Origin: Rhizobiaceae bacterium
Lineage (GTDB): Bacteria > Pseudomonadota > Alphaproteobacteria > Rhizobiales > Rhizobiaceae
Length of the DNA: 64,000 bases
Assembly (NCBI GenBank): GCA_905339215.1
Contig: CAJPFN010000067.1
Span: 1 to 64,000, forward strand
Direction: 5' to 3'
Below, piece by piece: positions 22,917 to 31,573 of this stretch (positions are counted from its first letter, which is position 1; each line of letters starts with the position of its first letter). The translations under genes were made by a program, and so were the position numbers. A model generated the notes under the pieces. That model ran no database searches. It saw nothing but the letters and a program-made list of their open reading frames with translations, and was not told where the DNA came from.

Positions 22917-24155
22917 TTACGCGCCGCCTTCCTGCGGCAGCTTCACGGGCGCGGGCTCGGGCAGGCTGCCCTTATAGCCGGAGATGTCGGTATCCGGCCA
23001 CCAGCCCCAGGGCAGCAGGAGCTGCGAGATCATCTTGAGATTGACGAAGGTCGTCCCCTCGGCTTCGTCGACATAGACCCGGTTTTCCGCCGAGGTCCAC
23101 GAGAAGTATTCGGGGATCGTGGTGACGCCGTCCCAGACGATGTCGGGCACCGGCGTCCCGGAGACGTCGGAGATGGTCTTGCCGACCTCGCCGTCGGGCG
23201 CGCCGCCGCCCTCTCCATAGGTGTTGCCGTGGACGTAGACGCCGCGCGGCACGAACATGTAGTTCTCGTCCTCGTACTCGTTCGGATAGGCGGCGATCAG
23301 CACATGGGTGGTGCCGTTGCCAGAGAGCCGGTTGCCGAATACATGCACGTTGCGGTTGGCCATCACCATGATGCCCATGCCCTTCGGCACGATCGCGACC
23401 ATGTTGCCCTTCGGCGCGAAGTTGGCCGTATCGTTGTCGGTCACGTCGTTGTCGAAGACGCGGATGTCATGGCCGCCCTGGACGGGGAGATTGGGCAGGT
23501 CGAAGATGAGGATGCCACCGGTATTGTGGGTGGCGACGTTCTTGTAGACGTCCGCCTTCATCGAGTTCTCGATCTCGATTCCGGCGACGTTGTATTCGGC
23601 ACGGCTTTCGCGCACGACGATGTTCTCGCTCTGGCCGACATAGATGCCGGCGTCGGCCGCGCCCTTCACCAGCACCTTCTCGACGAGGATGTTCTTTGAC
23701 GAGACGGGATAGACGCCGTATGCGCCGTTCTTCTCGTCGGGGCCGTTGGTCCATTCGATGCGTAGGTTGCGGAAGGTGATCTGGTCGGACCCCTTCGACT
23801 TCACGCCGTCGCCCTTGGGATCCTCGACGGCGAAGTCTTCGAGCACCACGCGGTCCGACGTCACCAGCAGGCCTTCGCCCGCGCCGGACTGGCCCTTGAA
23901 GGAGAGTATGGTCTGGCCGGGGCCGGCGCCTTTGACGACGACGTCGTCGACGTCGAGCGACAGTCCGTCGGTCAGATCGAACCGGCCGGCGCCGATGCGC
24001 ACGGTATCGCCGGGCTTGACCGAGATCAGCGCTTCGGTCAGGCGCTCGGCGGCACCGTCGCCCGCCTCGATGGCGATCTCTGCCGCCGAAGCCAGAGCCA
24101 CAGGCGCGGAGCTCATGAACAACGCCAGCGCGGCGCGCGAAAGGAATGAAGCCAT
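22917..24155 (-). CDS. secreted parallel beta-helix protein (SO2929-type)
   Basis: A 412-residue exported protein with signal peptide MASFLSRAALALFMSSAPVA (cleavage after ASAA). The body is a right-handed parallel beta-helix, visible as repeated short turns such as ITFRNLRIEW, NILVEKVLVKGAADAGIYVG, NIVVRESRAEYNVAGIEIE and VHVFGNRLSGN. It resembles the TIGR03805 family that always accompanies the diheme cytochrome; the two probably act together in the periplasm. The start at 24155 is preceded by GAGGGAGA. It is divergent from a TetR regulator with a palindrome between them. Substrate unknown; a polysaccharide or small-molecule role is only a guess. Confidence 0.85.
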   Translation of the reverse strand: MASFLSRAALALFMSSAPVALASAAEIAIEAGDGAAERLTEALISVKPGDTVRIGAGRFDLTDGLSLDVDDVVVKGAGPGQTILSFKGQSGAGEGLLVTSDRVVLEDFAVEDPKGDGVKSKGSDQITFRNLRIEWTNGPDEKNGAYGVYPVSSKNILVEKVLVKGAADAGIYVGQSENIVVRESRAEYNVAGIEIENSMKADVYKNVATHNTGGILIFDLPNLPVQGGHDIRVFDNDVTDNDTANFAPKGNMVAIVPKGMGIMVMANRNVHVFGNRLSGNGTTHVLIAAYPNEYEDENYMFVPRGVYVHGNTYGEGGGAPDGEVGKTISDVSGTPVPDIVWDGVTTIPEYFSWTSAENRVYVDEAEGTTFVNLKMISQLLLPWGWWPDTDISGYKGSLPEPAPVKLPQEGGA

Positions 24156-24233
24156 CGATGTCTCCCTCTTAGCCGGCGTTCGGCCGGTCGTTGCGCAGAC
24201 GATGCCTTTCGGGTCTGGTCCTGTCAACAAAAA

Positions 24234-24246
24234 TGAAATAGTTTCA
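24234..24246. promoter_or_regulatory. probable TetR operator between the beta-helix gene and the regulator gene
   Basis: TGAAA-TAG-TTTCA is a perfect 5+5 inverted repeat in the 96-base divergent gap, ending five bases before the TetR start codon. A partly overlapping repeat (ATGAAA...TTTCAT) extends to 24251. The position suits autorepression and control of the cytochrome operon. Confidence 0.6.
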
Positions 24247-24251
24247 CTTTC

Positions 24252-24932
24252 ATGACGAAGCTCATACAAGCGCCGGTAGAGAAGCCATTCCGCGGAGGTG
24301 CCGACGCCGCGGCGGGCCTCGCCGAATCCGAGCCGGCGCGCCCGCTTCCCGTACAGGACCGTGCTCTGCGCACCCGCGCCGCGTTGCTCGCGGCGGTCGA
24401 AATGCTCGTCGCTGGAGAGGGCGCGGCCGCCGTCACCACGACGCGCGTAGCCGACGCGGCCGGCGTGTCGGTCGGCACGCTCTACCGCTACTTTGCCGAC
24501 CGCGACGACCTGCTGCTGGCGGCCTATGACGCCACGGTCGAGCGCATTGTCGCCGTTTGCGCGAAGGAACTGGAGGCTCTCCCGGGCGGGATCGCGGTCG
24601 ACGACGCCGCCCGCCGGCTGCTCGCCGCTTATCTCGAGGCCGCCGAGGCGATCCCGTCGCATGCCGGGCTGCTCAAGGCGATGCGCGCCATCCGGCCGGT
24701 CGAAGCCGACCACAGCGACGAGCGCAGCGGGGTCATCGGAGAGATTCTGGCGCCGTTCCTCGCCCGCTTTGCCGCATCCGGGACGGCAGCCGACCCGCTG
24801 CGCCTAAACCTGCTCAACGTCCTGATGGGAACGCTGGTCGACCTCTATCTGGTGACGCGGAACCCGGAAGATCGCGCGGCGCTGCGCGAGGAAATCGAGG
24901 CGCACATGCTCCTCGCTGTTGCGCGGCTCTAG
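24252..24932 (+). CDS. TetR/AcrR-family transcriptional regulator
   Basis: A 226-residue repressor-type protein. A non-conserved 35-residue leader precedes the helix-turn-helix (TRAALLAAVEMLVAGEGAAA, then TTTRVADAAGVSVGTLYRYF), and a helical ligand domain follows from about residue 90. It faces the beta-helix/cytochrome operon across 96 bases and the inverted repeat at 24234-24246 lies just before its start, so it probably controls both. Its ligand is unknown. It converges with the DoxX gene, 13 bases apart. An internal start nearer the HTH is possible. Confidence 0.88.
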   Translation: MTKLIQAPVEKPFRGGADAAAGLAESEPARPLPVQDRALRTRAALLAAVEMLVAGEGAAAVTTTRVADAAGVSVGTLYRYFADRDDLLLAAYDATVERIVAVCAKELEALPGGIAVDDAARRLLAAYLEAAEAIPSHAGLLKAMRAIRPVEADHSDERSGVIGEILAPFLARFAASGTAADPLRLNLLNVLMGTLVDLYLVTRNPEDRAALREEIEAHMLLAVARL

Positions 24933-24945
24933 AACGTGTCGCCCT

Positions 24946-25335
24946 TCAGTCCAGGCGAAACGGCAAGAGTGCCCGAAGAAAGGGATCGCGGAGCCACAGT
25001 CCGCCCCACATGAAGAGACCCAGATAGACGCCGAAGAGGACGTGGCTGAACAGCGGATTCTCCGCGCGAACCTGGGTTGCCATCGCGCCGCCAAGGAGCC
25101 CCGTCATGAGGACCGCACCGAGCAGGCTGGTGCGCGGGACGAGGTAAAGGACCAGGCAGGACAACTCGATCAGCCCGATCGTCACGACGTAGCCTTCCGG
25201 CCAGCCGAGCTGGACCATGGCATCGCGCGCGACCTTGGCTCCGACCAGTTTCGGCGCAGCGGAAGCGACGAGGATGAAAAGCGCAAACACCGCGGTCAAT
25301 ACGCGGCCGATCCATAAAAGCGTAACAGGACTCAT
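24946..25335 (-). CDS. DoxX-family inner-membrane protein
   Basis: A 129-residue protein with four hydrophobic helices: LLWIGRVLTAVFALFILVAS, then VTIGLIELSCLVLYLVP, LLGAVLMTGLLGGAM and VLFGVYLGLFMWGGLW. The layout and length fit DoxX, a family seen next to redox and quinone-linked genes. AAAGGAGAG precedes the ATG at 25335. It follows the monooxygenase-like gene by 44 bases and the two probably share a promoter controlled by the divergent MarR regulator. Confidence 0.85.
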   Translation of the reverse strand: MSPVTLLWIGRVLTAVFALFILVASAAPKLVGAKVARDAMVQLGWPEGYVVTIGLIELSCLVLYLVPRTSLLGAVLMTGLLGGAMATQVRAENPLFSHVLFGVYLGLFMWGGLWLRDPFLRALLPFRLD

Positions 25336-25379
25336 AGTCTCTCTCCTTTCGTTCGGGTGACTGGCGGCCGCCTCTGCGC

Positions 25380-25712
25380 TCATGCCCGCGCCGCGTAGAT
25401 GCCGATATCGCCTTGCACGCCGAGGCGTTCCGCCAGCGCCTTGCCGTCGATGCCGGCCGACAGGTGGAAGCGGCGGACCGCTTCGACCGCCCCGGCGATC
25501 GCATGCTCGTTCGCCCATTCCACGAAGGTGACGACGTTGAACTCACCGGGTCCCGAAACCTGTTCGAGCACGAAGTCGCGGACGAAGCCAGGCTGCCGGC
25601 GCAGGACCTCGTGGGTGCGGAGGACCGCGTCGGAGAAATCGGCCATCGCGGCCTGGGGTACGATGAACTTGTCGACGCGGTAGCGGGACGCTGCGATGCG
25701 GTCGGGCGACAT
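25380..25712 (-). CDS. antibiotic-biosynthesis-monooxygenase-like (ABM) dimeric alpha-beta barrel protein
   Basis: A 110-residue single-domain protein with the ferredoxin-like ABM plan: VDKFIVPQAAMADFSDAVLR, then LRRQPGFVRDFVLEQ and FNVVTFVEWANEHAI. Members are cofactor-free monooxygenases acting on quinol-like aromatic substrates, or heme-degrading relatives; no specific substrate can be assigned. It is the first gene after the divergent promoter region with two MarR-type palindromes, and DoxX follows. A MarR-controlled pair of this kind often answers redox-active or phenolic compounds (inference). Confidence 0.78.
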   Translation of the reverse strand: MSPDRIAASRYRVDKFIVPQAAMADFSDAVLRTHEVLRRQPGFVRDFVLEQVSGPGEFNVVTFVEWANEHAIAGAVEAVRRFHLSAGIDGKALAERLGVQGDIGIYAARA

Positions 25713-25729
25713 GGAGGCCTCTTCTATAA

Positions 25730-25771
25730 TGACAACATGTTGTCAATTACGGCAATGACAATATGTTGTCA
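25730..25771. promoter_or_regulatory. two MarR-type operators in the divergent gap
   Basis: TGACAACATGTTGTCA (25730-25745) is a perfect 16-base palindrome. TGACAATATGTTGTCA (25756-25771) is a near copy with one broken pair. Their centres are 26 bases apart, and they sit between the start of the ABM gene and the start of the MarR gene, so the regulator probably represses both directions. Confidence 0.75.
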
Positions 25772-25788
25772 ATATGCGATCAGAGGAC

Positions 25789-26241
25789 ATGAAGCGGACG
25801 ATGACCCCTGGCGGCGAGGCCGCCGGAAAGCTGATCTACGAGGTGCTTCGACTGCACGGGCGGCTGATCGCGGCCGGCGACGCGCTGATGGCGGACCTCG
25901 GCCTGTCCAGCGCGCGCTGGCAGGTGCTTGGCACCGTCGCCGCCAGCGGGCGGCCGCTGACCGTGCCGGACCTTTCGCGGATACTCGGCCAATCCCGCCA
26001 GTCGCTCCAGCGCCTGGTGAACGAGATGGTCGGCGACGGCCTCCTGCGCTTCACCGACAATCCCGGTCATAGGCGGTCGCCCTTCGTCGAGCCGACGGAG
26101 GCCGGCCGGCTGCTCCACGTCGAAGTCGAGGCGCGGCGCATCCCATGGACCGAAGGCATCGCGTCCAGGCTTGGCGATGTTGATACGCTCGCGGCCGTGC
26201 GCACCCTGGCCCGGCTGAGGGCAGTACTCGAGCGCGGATAG
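25789..26241 (+). CDS. MarR-family transcriptional regulator
   Basis: A 150-residue regulator with the winged-helix core LSSARWQVLGTVAASGRPLT, LSRILGQSRQSLQRLVNEM and the wing region RFTDNPGHRRSPFVEPTEAG. The start at 25789 is preferred because AGAGGA precedes it; an in-frame ATG at 25774 is inside the second palindrome and has no ribosome site. It is divergent from the ABM/DoxX pair and probably binds the two palindromes between them. The inducing ligand is unknown. Confidence 0.88.
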   Translation: MKRTMTPGGEAAGKLIYEVLRLHGRLIAAGDALMADLGLSSARWQVLGTVAASGRPLTVPDLSRILGQSRQSLQRLVNEMVGDGLLRFTDNPGHRRSPFVEPTEAGRLLHVEVEARRIPWTEGIASRLGDVDTLAAVRTLARLRAVLERG

Positions 26242-26261
26242 AGCGTGTCGCGAAAACGGAA

Positions 26262-26291
26262 GAACGCCGCCGGATCTCTCCGGCGGCGTTC
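26262..26291. terminator. bidirectional terminator between marR-type gene and ftsH
   Basis: GAACGCCGCCGGA and TCCGGCGGCGTTC form a perfect 13-base-pair stem with loop TCTC between convergent genes. On the ftsH strand it is followed by TTCCGTTTTC. Confidence 0.85.
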
Positions 26292-26332
26292 GCGTGTCCG
26301 ATCGAGGCGCCGTTTCGACGCCGTGCGGCAAA

Positions 26333-28270
26333 TCAGCCCTGCGGCTGCGGCTCCATGCCGCCTTCGGGCTCGGGACCCTTCTTGCGGCGGCCACCGGCCG
26401 AGCCGGCCTTGGGCACGGCCGAGCCGCGCGAGGGCGGCGTGTCGTCGCCCATGTCGCGGGTCGGCTTGACGCCGGCGAGCAGTTGCTTGATCTCCTCGCC
26501 CGACATCGTCTCGTATTCGAGCAGGCCTTCGGCGAGCGCGATCCAGTCCTTCTTCTTCTTGGTCAGGATCGACTTCGCCGTGGCATAGGCTTCGTCGATC
26601 AGGCGCCGCACCTCTGCGTCGATCAACTGCGCCGTCTCTTCCGAGACGTTCTGCGTGCGCGCAACCGAATGGCCGAGGAACACCTCTTCCTGGTTCTCGC
26701 CGTAGGCGACCTGGCCGAGCTTGTCGGAGAAGCCCCACCGCGTCACCATGGCGCGCGCCAGCTTGGTCGCCTGCTCGATGTCGGAGGAGGCGCCGGAGGT
26801 GATGTTCTCCTTGCCGAACTTGAATTCCTCGGCGACGCGGCCACCCATCATGATGGCCAGGCGCGAGATCATGTACTTGTAGCTCATCGAGTAGCGGTCG
26901 CCCTCGGGGAGCTGCATGACCATGCCGAGCGCGCGGCCGCGCGGGATGATCGTCGCCTTGTGCAGCGGGTCGGCCGACGGCACGTTCAGCGCGAGAATCG
27001 CATGGCCGGCCTCGTGGTAGGCGGTCAGCTCCTTCTCGGCCTGGGTCATGGCGGTCGAGCGGCGCTCGGCCCCCATCATCACCTTGTCCTTGGCGTCCTC
27101 GAACTCCTGCATGGTGACGAGGCGCTTGTTGCGCCGCGCCGCCATCAGCGCCGCCTCGTTGACGAGGTTGGCAAGGTCGGCGCCGGAGAATCCCGGCGTG
27201 CCGCGGGCGATGACCTTGAGGTCGACGTTGGGCGCCAGCGGAACGTTGCGCACGTGGACCTTGAGGATCTTCTCGCGGCCGTTGATGTCGGGATTGGGCA
27301 CGACGACCTGGCGGTCGAAACGGCCGGGCCTCAGCAGCGCCGGATCGAGAACGTCGGGCCGGTTGGTCGCAGCGATCAGGATGATGCCCTCGTTCGCCTC
27401 GAAGCCGTCCATCTCGACGAGCAGCTGGTTGAGCGTCTGCTCGCGTTCGTCGTTGCCGCCGCCCAGCCCCGCGCCGCGGTGCCGGCCGACGGCATCGATC
27501 TCGTCGATGAAGATGATGCAGGGCGCATTCTTCTTGGCCTGCTCGAACATGTCGCGGACGCGGGAGGCGCCAACGCCGACGAACATCTCGACGAAGTCAG
27601 AACCGGAGATGGTGAAGAACGGCACGTTGGCCTCGCCCGCGACCGAACGCGCCAGAAGTGTCTTGCCGGTGCCGGGAGGGCCGACGAGCAGCACGCCGCG
27701 CGGGATCTTGCCGCCAAGCCGCTGGAACTTCTGCGGGTCGCGCAGGAACTCGACGATCTCCTCGAGATCCTCCTTGGCCTCGTCGACTCCGGCGACGTCC
27801 TGGAACGTCACGCGCCCATGGGCTTCTGTGAGCAGCTTGGCCTTCGACTTGCCGAAGCCCATGGCCCGGCCCGAGCCGGACTGCATCTGGCGCATGAAGA
27901 AGATCCACACGCCGAGGATCAGGATCATCGGCAGCCACGAAATCAGGTAGCCGAAGATGGAGTTCGAGCCGTCGGTCTCGGGCCGGGCGTTGATGACGAC
28001 GCCCTTGTCCTCGAGGCGGGCGACCAGGGTCGGGTCGCCAGGCGAGTAGGTCTGGAAGCCGACGCTGGAATCCACGTAGCTGCCGGTAATGCGGTCGCCG
28101 GCGATCGTCACCGACTTGACGCGGCCGCCGGACACATCCTGCAGGAACTCCGAATAGGCGATCTCTCGCGCCGCGCCGCGCTGCTGGGGCGTCTGGAAGA
28201 GGTTGAACAGCGCGATCAGGAGAACGGCTATGATCGCCCAGAGCGCGAGGTTGCGGTAATTCGTGGTCAT
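26333..28270 (-). CDS. ftsH: ATP-dependent zinc metalloprotease FtsH
   Basis: Inner-membrane AAA protease that degrades misassembled membrane proteins and, in enteric bacteria, sigma-32. The 645-residue product has TM1 (about 7-25), a periplasmic domain, TM2 (about 107-127), Walker A GPPGTGKT (197-204), Walker [10 protein letters not shown], the SRH region [20 protein letters not shown] and the zinc site HEAGH (419-423). The start at 28270 gives [21 protein letters not shown] sigma-32-type promoter lies 52-83 bases upstream. tilS is the next gene upstream, as is usual in alphaproteobacteria. Confidence 0.97.
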   Translation of the reverse strand: MTTNYRNLALWAIIAVLLIALFNLFQTPQQRGAAREIAYSEFLQDVSGGRVKSVTIAGDRITGSYVDSSVGFQTYSPGDPTLVARLEDKGVVINARPETDGSNSIFGYLISWLPMILILGVWIFFMRQMQSGSGRAMGFGKSKAKLLTEAHGRVTFQDVAGVDEAKEDLEEIVEFLRDPQKFQRLGGKIPRGVLLVGPPGTGKTLLARSVAGEANVPFFTISGSDFVEMFVGVGASRVRDMFEQAKKNAPCIIFIDEIDAVGRHRGAGLGGGNDEREQTLNQLLVEMDGFEANEGIILIAATNRPDVLDPALLRPGRFDRQVVVPNPDINGREKILKVHVRNVPLAPNVDLKVIARGTPGFSGADLANLVNEAALMAARRNKRLVTMQEFEDAKDKVMMGAERRSTAMTQAEKELTAYHEAGHAILALNVPSADPLHKATIIPRGRALGMVMQLPEGDRYSMSYKYMISRLAIMMGGRVAEEFKFGKENITSGASSDIEQATKLARAMVTRWGFSDKLGQVAYGENQEEVFLGHSVARTQNVSEETAQLIDAEVRRLIDEAYATAKSILTKKKKDWIALAEGLLEYETMSGEEIKQLLAGVKPTRDMGDDTPPSRGSAVPKAGSAGGRRKKGPEPEGGMEPQPQG

Positions 28271-28321
28271 CAAAGGTCCCGTTTGCGGCCCCGCCATCGA
28301 CAGCGACAGGCAGGATAGTGG

Positions 28322-28353
28322 CTAACATAGGGAGGGCGTCCGGCATTGCCAAG
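28322..28353 (-). promoter_or_regulatory. sigma-32 (RpoH) promoter of ftsH
   Basis: Minus strand: CTTG (28353-28350), 18 bases, CCTATGTTAG (28331-28322). It fits the alphaproteobacterial heat-shock pattern CTTG-N17/18-CYTATNTNNG at every fixed position. The predicted leader to the ATG is about 45 bases. The -35 is inside the tilS-ftsH gap, so ftsH can be transcribed apart from tilS. Confidence 0.7.
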
Positions 28354-28371
28354 CGCGACCCGGCGTCTCGG

Positions 28372-29730
28372 TTAAGCTTTCGCCCCTTTGTGGCCATGAC
28401 AAGGCGGTGATCGGAAAGGCGGCGCGCCAACGACGCGCGCCACGGCGCGGGCCAGCGGCAGGTCGAAACACGGCAGAAAACGCGACCACGGCAGCGCGAG
28501 GCGCCGGGCCGCCACGGGCGACGACGCTTCCTCCAGCAGCGTCGGACCGCTCGCACCCGCCCCGTCGCCCGAAAGCGCGGGCTCGGCGGACAGCGCGGCG
28601 CGCACGAGGCTCGATGGCGCCGTGGCTTCGCCGGATCCGAAAGCCGCCTTTCCTGCCGGCCCGACAACGGGACCCGCCGGGCCGTTCAGGCGGATGCGGA
28701 ACCGGCCGTCCCAGACCATGCCGTCGACCGCCTCGGTCGGTTCGGGAAGGTTGCGTTGCTCGCGGAAGAGGAAAATGCCCCTTCGCCGGGCATCGACGAC
28801 GGCTCGCGACAATGTGGCACGGAGCGGCCGGCCGGCGCGCCCGATCAGCGCGGCACAGCGCGGGAGGTCCGGCAGGTGTCCCACGCCGCCGACCGCCGCG
28901 AGCAGGGCGCGAAACGCATGCACGGCGGCATCCGTGTCCTGTGCATCGAGGAAGGCGGGATCGAGCCGGACCAGACCGCGCGACGGTGTGGAGCCGTGGG
29001 CATCGATCAACGCGGCGGCGCGGGCGGCAAGGTCGCGCCGCTTTCGTCCCGCCGCGACGATCGCCTCCGCGTCGACCGTCTGGTCGACCGCGGATGCGCG
29101 CGATCGCAACCGGACTCGCTCGAAGGCAGGATTCTCGTTCGACGGATCGTCGATCCAGCCGATGCCGCGGCCGCGCAGGAACGCGCGCAGCGTCTCCCGC
29201 CTCGTCTCGAGAAGCGGGCGGACGAACCAGACGGATCCGTCGACCAGGGTCGCCGGCGCCATTCCGGCCAGGCCGATGCCTGGCCCGCGGCCGGCACGCA
29301 TGACGACCGTCTCGGCCTGATCGTCAAGCGTATGTCCGCTCAGCACGATATCGGTGCCTGCTGCCTCCGCGGCCCCGGCGAGGAGACTGAGGCGCGCCTC
29401 GCGCGCCGCCGCTTGAAGGCCCGTAGCCGGCTTCCGCCCGGTCCATGGCAGGGTCAGGTGGTCGATGCCGAGTCCGGCGCAAAGGGCGGCGACTGCCGCC
29501 GCTTCGGCCGACGATTCGGCGCGCAGGCGGTGATCGACGGTCGTGGCAAGGATGCGTGTCGCCGGCGCGGCTCGGTCGCGCCACTCCCTGGCCAGAAGGA
29601 GGAGCGCCGTGGAATCGCTGCCGCCGGAAACGGCGACGACGATCGCCTTGCGCGAAGAAAGGTCGAAACGCCGGAAGGTGTCGGCGAGGCCGGACGCAGT
29701 CGGTTCCGCTTCGCGTGGAGCCGGCGTCAC
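28372..29730 (-). CDS. tilS: tRNA(Ile)-lysidine synthetase TilS
   Basis: Modifies C34 of the CAU-anticodon tRNA-Ile to lysidine so that it reads AUA. It has 452 residues; the N-terminal PP-loop ATPase signature SGGSDS is at 35-40, with TTVDHRLRAES and LSGHTLDDQAET downstream. The C-terminal domains are divergent, as is normal for the alphaproteobacterial type. The start appears to be GTG at 29730, ten bases after the cpoB stop; the ribosome site is weak, suggesting translation follows from cpoB. The tail is rich in Pro and His (SPPCHGHKGAKA). Confidence 0.9.
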   Translation of the reverse strand: MTPAPREAEPTASGLADTFRRFDLSSRKAIVVAVSGGSDSTALLLLAREWRDRAAPATRILATTVDHRLRAESSAEAAAVAALCAGLGIDHLTLPWTGRKPATGLQAAAREARLSLLAGAAEAAGTDIVLSGHTLDDQAETVVMRAGRGPGIGLAGMAPATLVDGSVWFVRPLLETRRETLRAFLRGRGIGWIDDPSNENPAFERVRLRSRASAVDQTVDAEAIVAAGRKRRDLAARAAALIDAHGSTPSRGLVRLDPAFLDAQDTDAAVHAFRALLAAVGGVGHLPDLPRCAALIGRAGRPLRATLSRAVVDARRRGIFLFREQRNLPEPTEAVDGMVWDGRFRIRLNGPAGPVVGPAGKAAFGSGEATAPSSLVRAALSAEPALSGDGAGASGPTLLEEASSPVAARRLALPWSRFLPCFDLPLARAVARVVGAPPFRSPPCHGHKGAKA

Positions 29731-29740
29731 CGTAATTGAC

Positions 29741-30694
29741 TCAGCACGAGGCTAGCGCCTGCTCCTGCTTGACGCGCTGCTTGAACTGCGCCGAGGCGTT
29801 GGGATAGCGCTTGCCGATCTCGCCGAGCGTTGCGCAGGCGAGGTCGCGCTGGTTCAGGCCGGCGAGCGACACGCCGAGCTTGAGCATCATGTCCGGCGCC
29901 TTCTTCGACGACGGGAAATTGCGATTGGCCGCAAGGAAGATCTCGGCCGCGTCGCGGTACTTCTGCTGGCCGAGCAGCGCCTCGCCGAGCCAGTAGTGCG
30001 CGTCGGCCGTCTTGGCGTCCGCCGGATAGCGGTCGATGTGTTCGCGGAAGCCTGCCTCGGCGGTTTTGTAGTCGCCCGAGAGGATGAACTCGTAGGAATT
30101 GCGGTAGAGTTCCTCGGGATCTCCCGCCGGCGGCAGCGCCGCGACGGTGGTGTCGTCCGCCGTCTCGTCAGCCTGAACGCCGCCGGCCGCCTGGTCGCCG
30201 GCTCCGGCGCCTTTCACGTTGCCGTCGGCGTCGAACACGATCGTGCCGAATGTCCTGGGCGGCTCGCCGGCAGTCGTCGCCCCACTGCCGTCAGAGGGCG
30301 CGGGCGTCCCGTCGGGCGCGGCCTGCGTGTCGGCTCCGGCGACGACGCGGCCGGACTTGGCGCCGGTATCGGACTTCTTCTGCTCGAGTTCCTGGAAGCG
30401 GAACTCGTTGTCCTCCTGCATCTTCCGCATCTGCTCCTGCATCTGCAGGATCTGGAAGTTGAGCTCCTCGATCGTGCCGTTCATCTGGCGGATCTGTTCT
30501 TCCAGGGCGGTGATGCGCGGGTCCCCCGCCTGGGCCACCTGGACTTCGGACCGCGTGCCGCCGCCGAAGACGCCTGGCAGGTCGACCTTCGGCAGGCGGA
30601 AGACGCCCTGGCCGCCGGAATCCTGCGCCCATGCACCGGCGCCTGAAAGGAGCAACATGGCGAGCGTGCCGCTGAGAATCGATCGGAAACGCAT
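29741..30694 (-). CDS. cpoB: Tol-Pal-associated periplasmic protein CpoB (YbgF)
   Basis: Periplasmic coordinator of peptidoglycan synthesis with Tol-driven outer-membrane constriction. The 317-residue product has a signal peptide (MRFRSILSGTLAMLLLSGAG, cleavage after AWA), a coiled-coil trimerisation segment (about 75-115, ITALEEQIRQMNGTIEELNF and on), a low-complexity linker, and C-terminal TPR repeats (YRNSYEFILSGDYKTAEAGF, AHYWLGEALLGQQKYRDAAE). It closes the tol-pal cluster, but a strong terminator precedes it, so it needs its own promoter in the 25-base to 150-base upstream gap. Confidence 0.92.
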   Translation of the reverse strand: MRFRSILSGTLAMLLLSGAGAWAQDSGGQGVFRLPKVDLPGVFGGGTRSEVQVAQAGDPRITALEEQIRQMNGTIEELNFQILQMQEQMRKMQEDNEFRFQELEQKKSDTGAKSGRVVAGADTQAAPDGTPAPSDGSGATTAGEPPRTFGTIVFDADGNVKGAGAGDQAAGGVQADETADDTTVAALPPAGDPEELYRNSYEFILSGDYKTAEAGFREHIDRYPADAKTADAHYWLGEALLGQQKYRDAAEIFLAANRNFPSSKKAPDMMLKLGVSLAGLNQRDLACATLGEIGKRYPNASAQFKQRVKQEQALASC

Positions 30695-30787
30695 ATCTTC
30701 ACTCTCTAGAAATATCCGGCCCGCGGCCGCCAGTTGCTTTTTATCAGCACCACAGACTTCGGCCAAATTTTGTTGGCGGCGCGCGGC

Positions 30788-30817
30788 AAAAAAATAGGGC
30801 GGCCGCGAGGGCCGCCC
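30788..30817 (-). terminator. strong intrinsic terminator after pal
   Basis: Minus strand: GGGCGGCCCTCGCGGCCGCCC stem-loop followed by TATTTTTTT, 26 bases after the pal stop. It ends the tolQRAB-pal transcript before cpoB. Confidence 0.9.
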
Positions 30818-30842
30818 GACGAGTGCCGTAGTCGTTGGCGGA

Positions 30843-31340
30843 TCAGCTGCCGGCGCCGTTGAGTACGGTCACCGCGCGGCGGTTCTGCGACCAGCAGGAG
30901 ATGTCGTCGCAGATCGCGACCGGCTTCTCCTTGCCGAAGGAAATGGTGCGGATGCGATTGGCGGCAACGCCCCGGGCCACGAGGAAGTCGCGTGTCGCGG
31001 CGGCGCGGCGGGCGCCCAGCGCGAGGTTGTATTCGCGCGTGCCGCGCTCGTCGGCATGGCCTTCCACCGTGATCGCGTAATTGCCGTACTGGTTGAGCCA
31101 TTGCGCCTGCTTGGCCAGCGTCTGCTGCGCGTCGGCGCGGATCACCGAAGAATCGGTGTCGAAGAAGATGCGGTCGCCGACATTCACGGTGAAGTCCTGC
31201 GAGGAGCCCGGCGTTGCGGCCCCCAGGCCGAGATCGGCAGCGCTATTTGGCACCTCTTTCGAGGCGCAGCCGGCGACGGCAAGCGTCGCCACGAGCGCCA
31301 GGGCGATGTGATTGAACGATCGTGTTGCGATGCGGCGCAT
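30843..31340 (-). CDS. pal: peptidoglycan-associated lipoprotein Pal
   Basis: Outer-membrane lipoprotein that binds peptidoglycan and TolB. The 165-residue product has a lipoprotein signal with lipobox LAVAGC and lipidated C25, then an OmpA-like domain with GDRIFFDTDSSVIRADAQ and the diaminopimelate-binding block VEGHADERGTREYNLALGAR. A C-terminal cysteine pair (CDDISC) may form a disulfide. AAGGAGAGG precedes the ATG at 31340. A 233-base gap separates it from tolB, and a terminator follows. Confidence 0.96.
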   Translation of the reverse strand: MRRIATRSFNHIALALVATLAVAGCASKEVPNSAADLGLGAATPGSSQDFTVNVGDRIFFDTDSSVIRADAQQTLAKQAQWLNQYGNYAITVEGHADERGTREYNLALGARRAAATRDFLVARGVAANRIRTISFGKEKPVAICDDISCWSQNRRAVTVLNGAGS

Positions 31341-31573
31341 CCCGCCTCTCCTTCGCAATTTGAGTGTCTTCGTTGATCGACCAGTAACCACGATGAGGTT
31401 AACCGCCGCTCAAGAGACAAGGTTAACGAACAATTGCCGGTATCCCTCGCTATCGGCGTCCCTTGGCACCACATTGGACGCGGACCCGGCGGAAATACGG
31501 CCGAATAGCGGCCTTGGCATGGAAACGGACCCGATCAGGCCCGCTTCGACGCTTTGCCGGGCCTATGCCGAGA

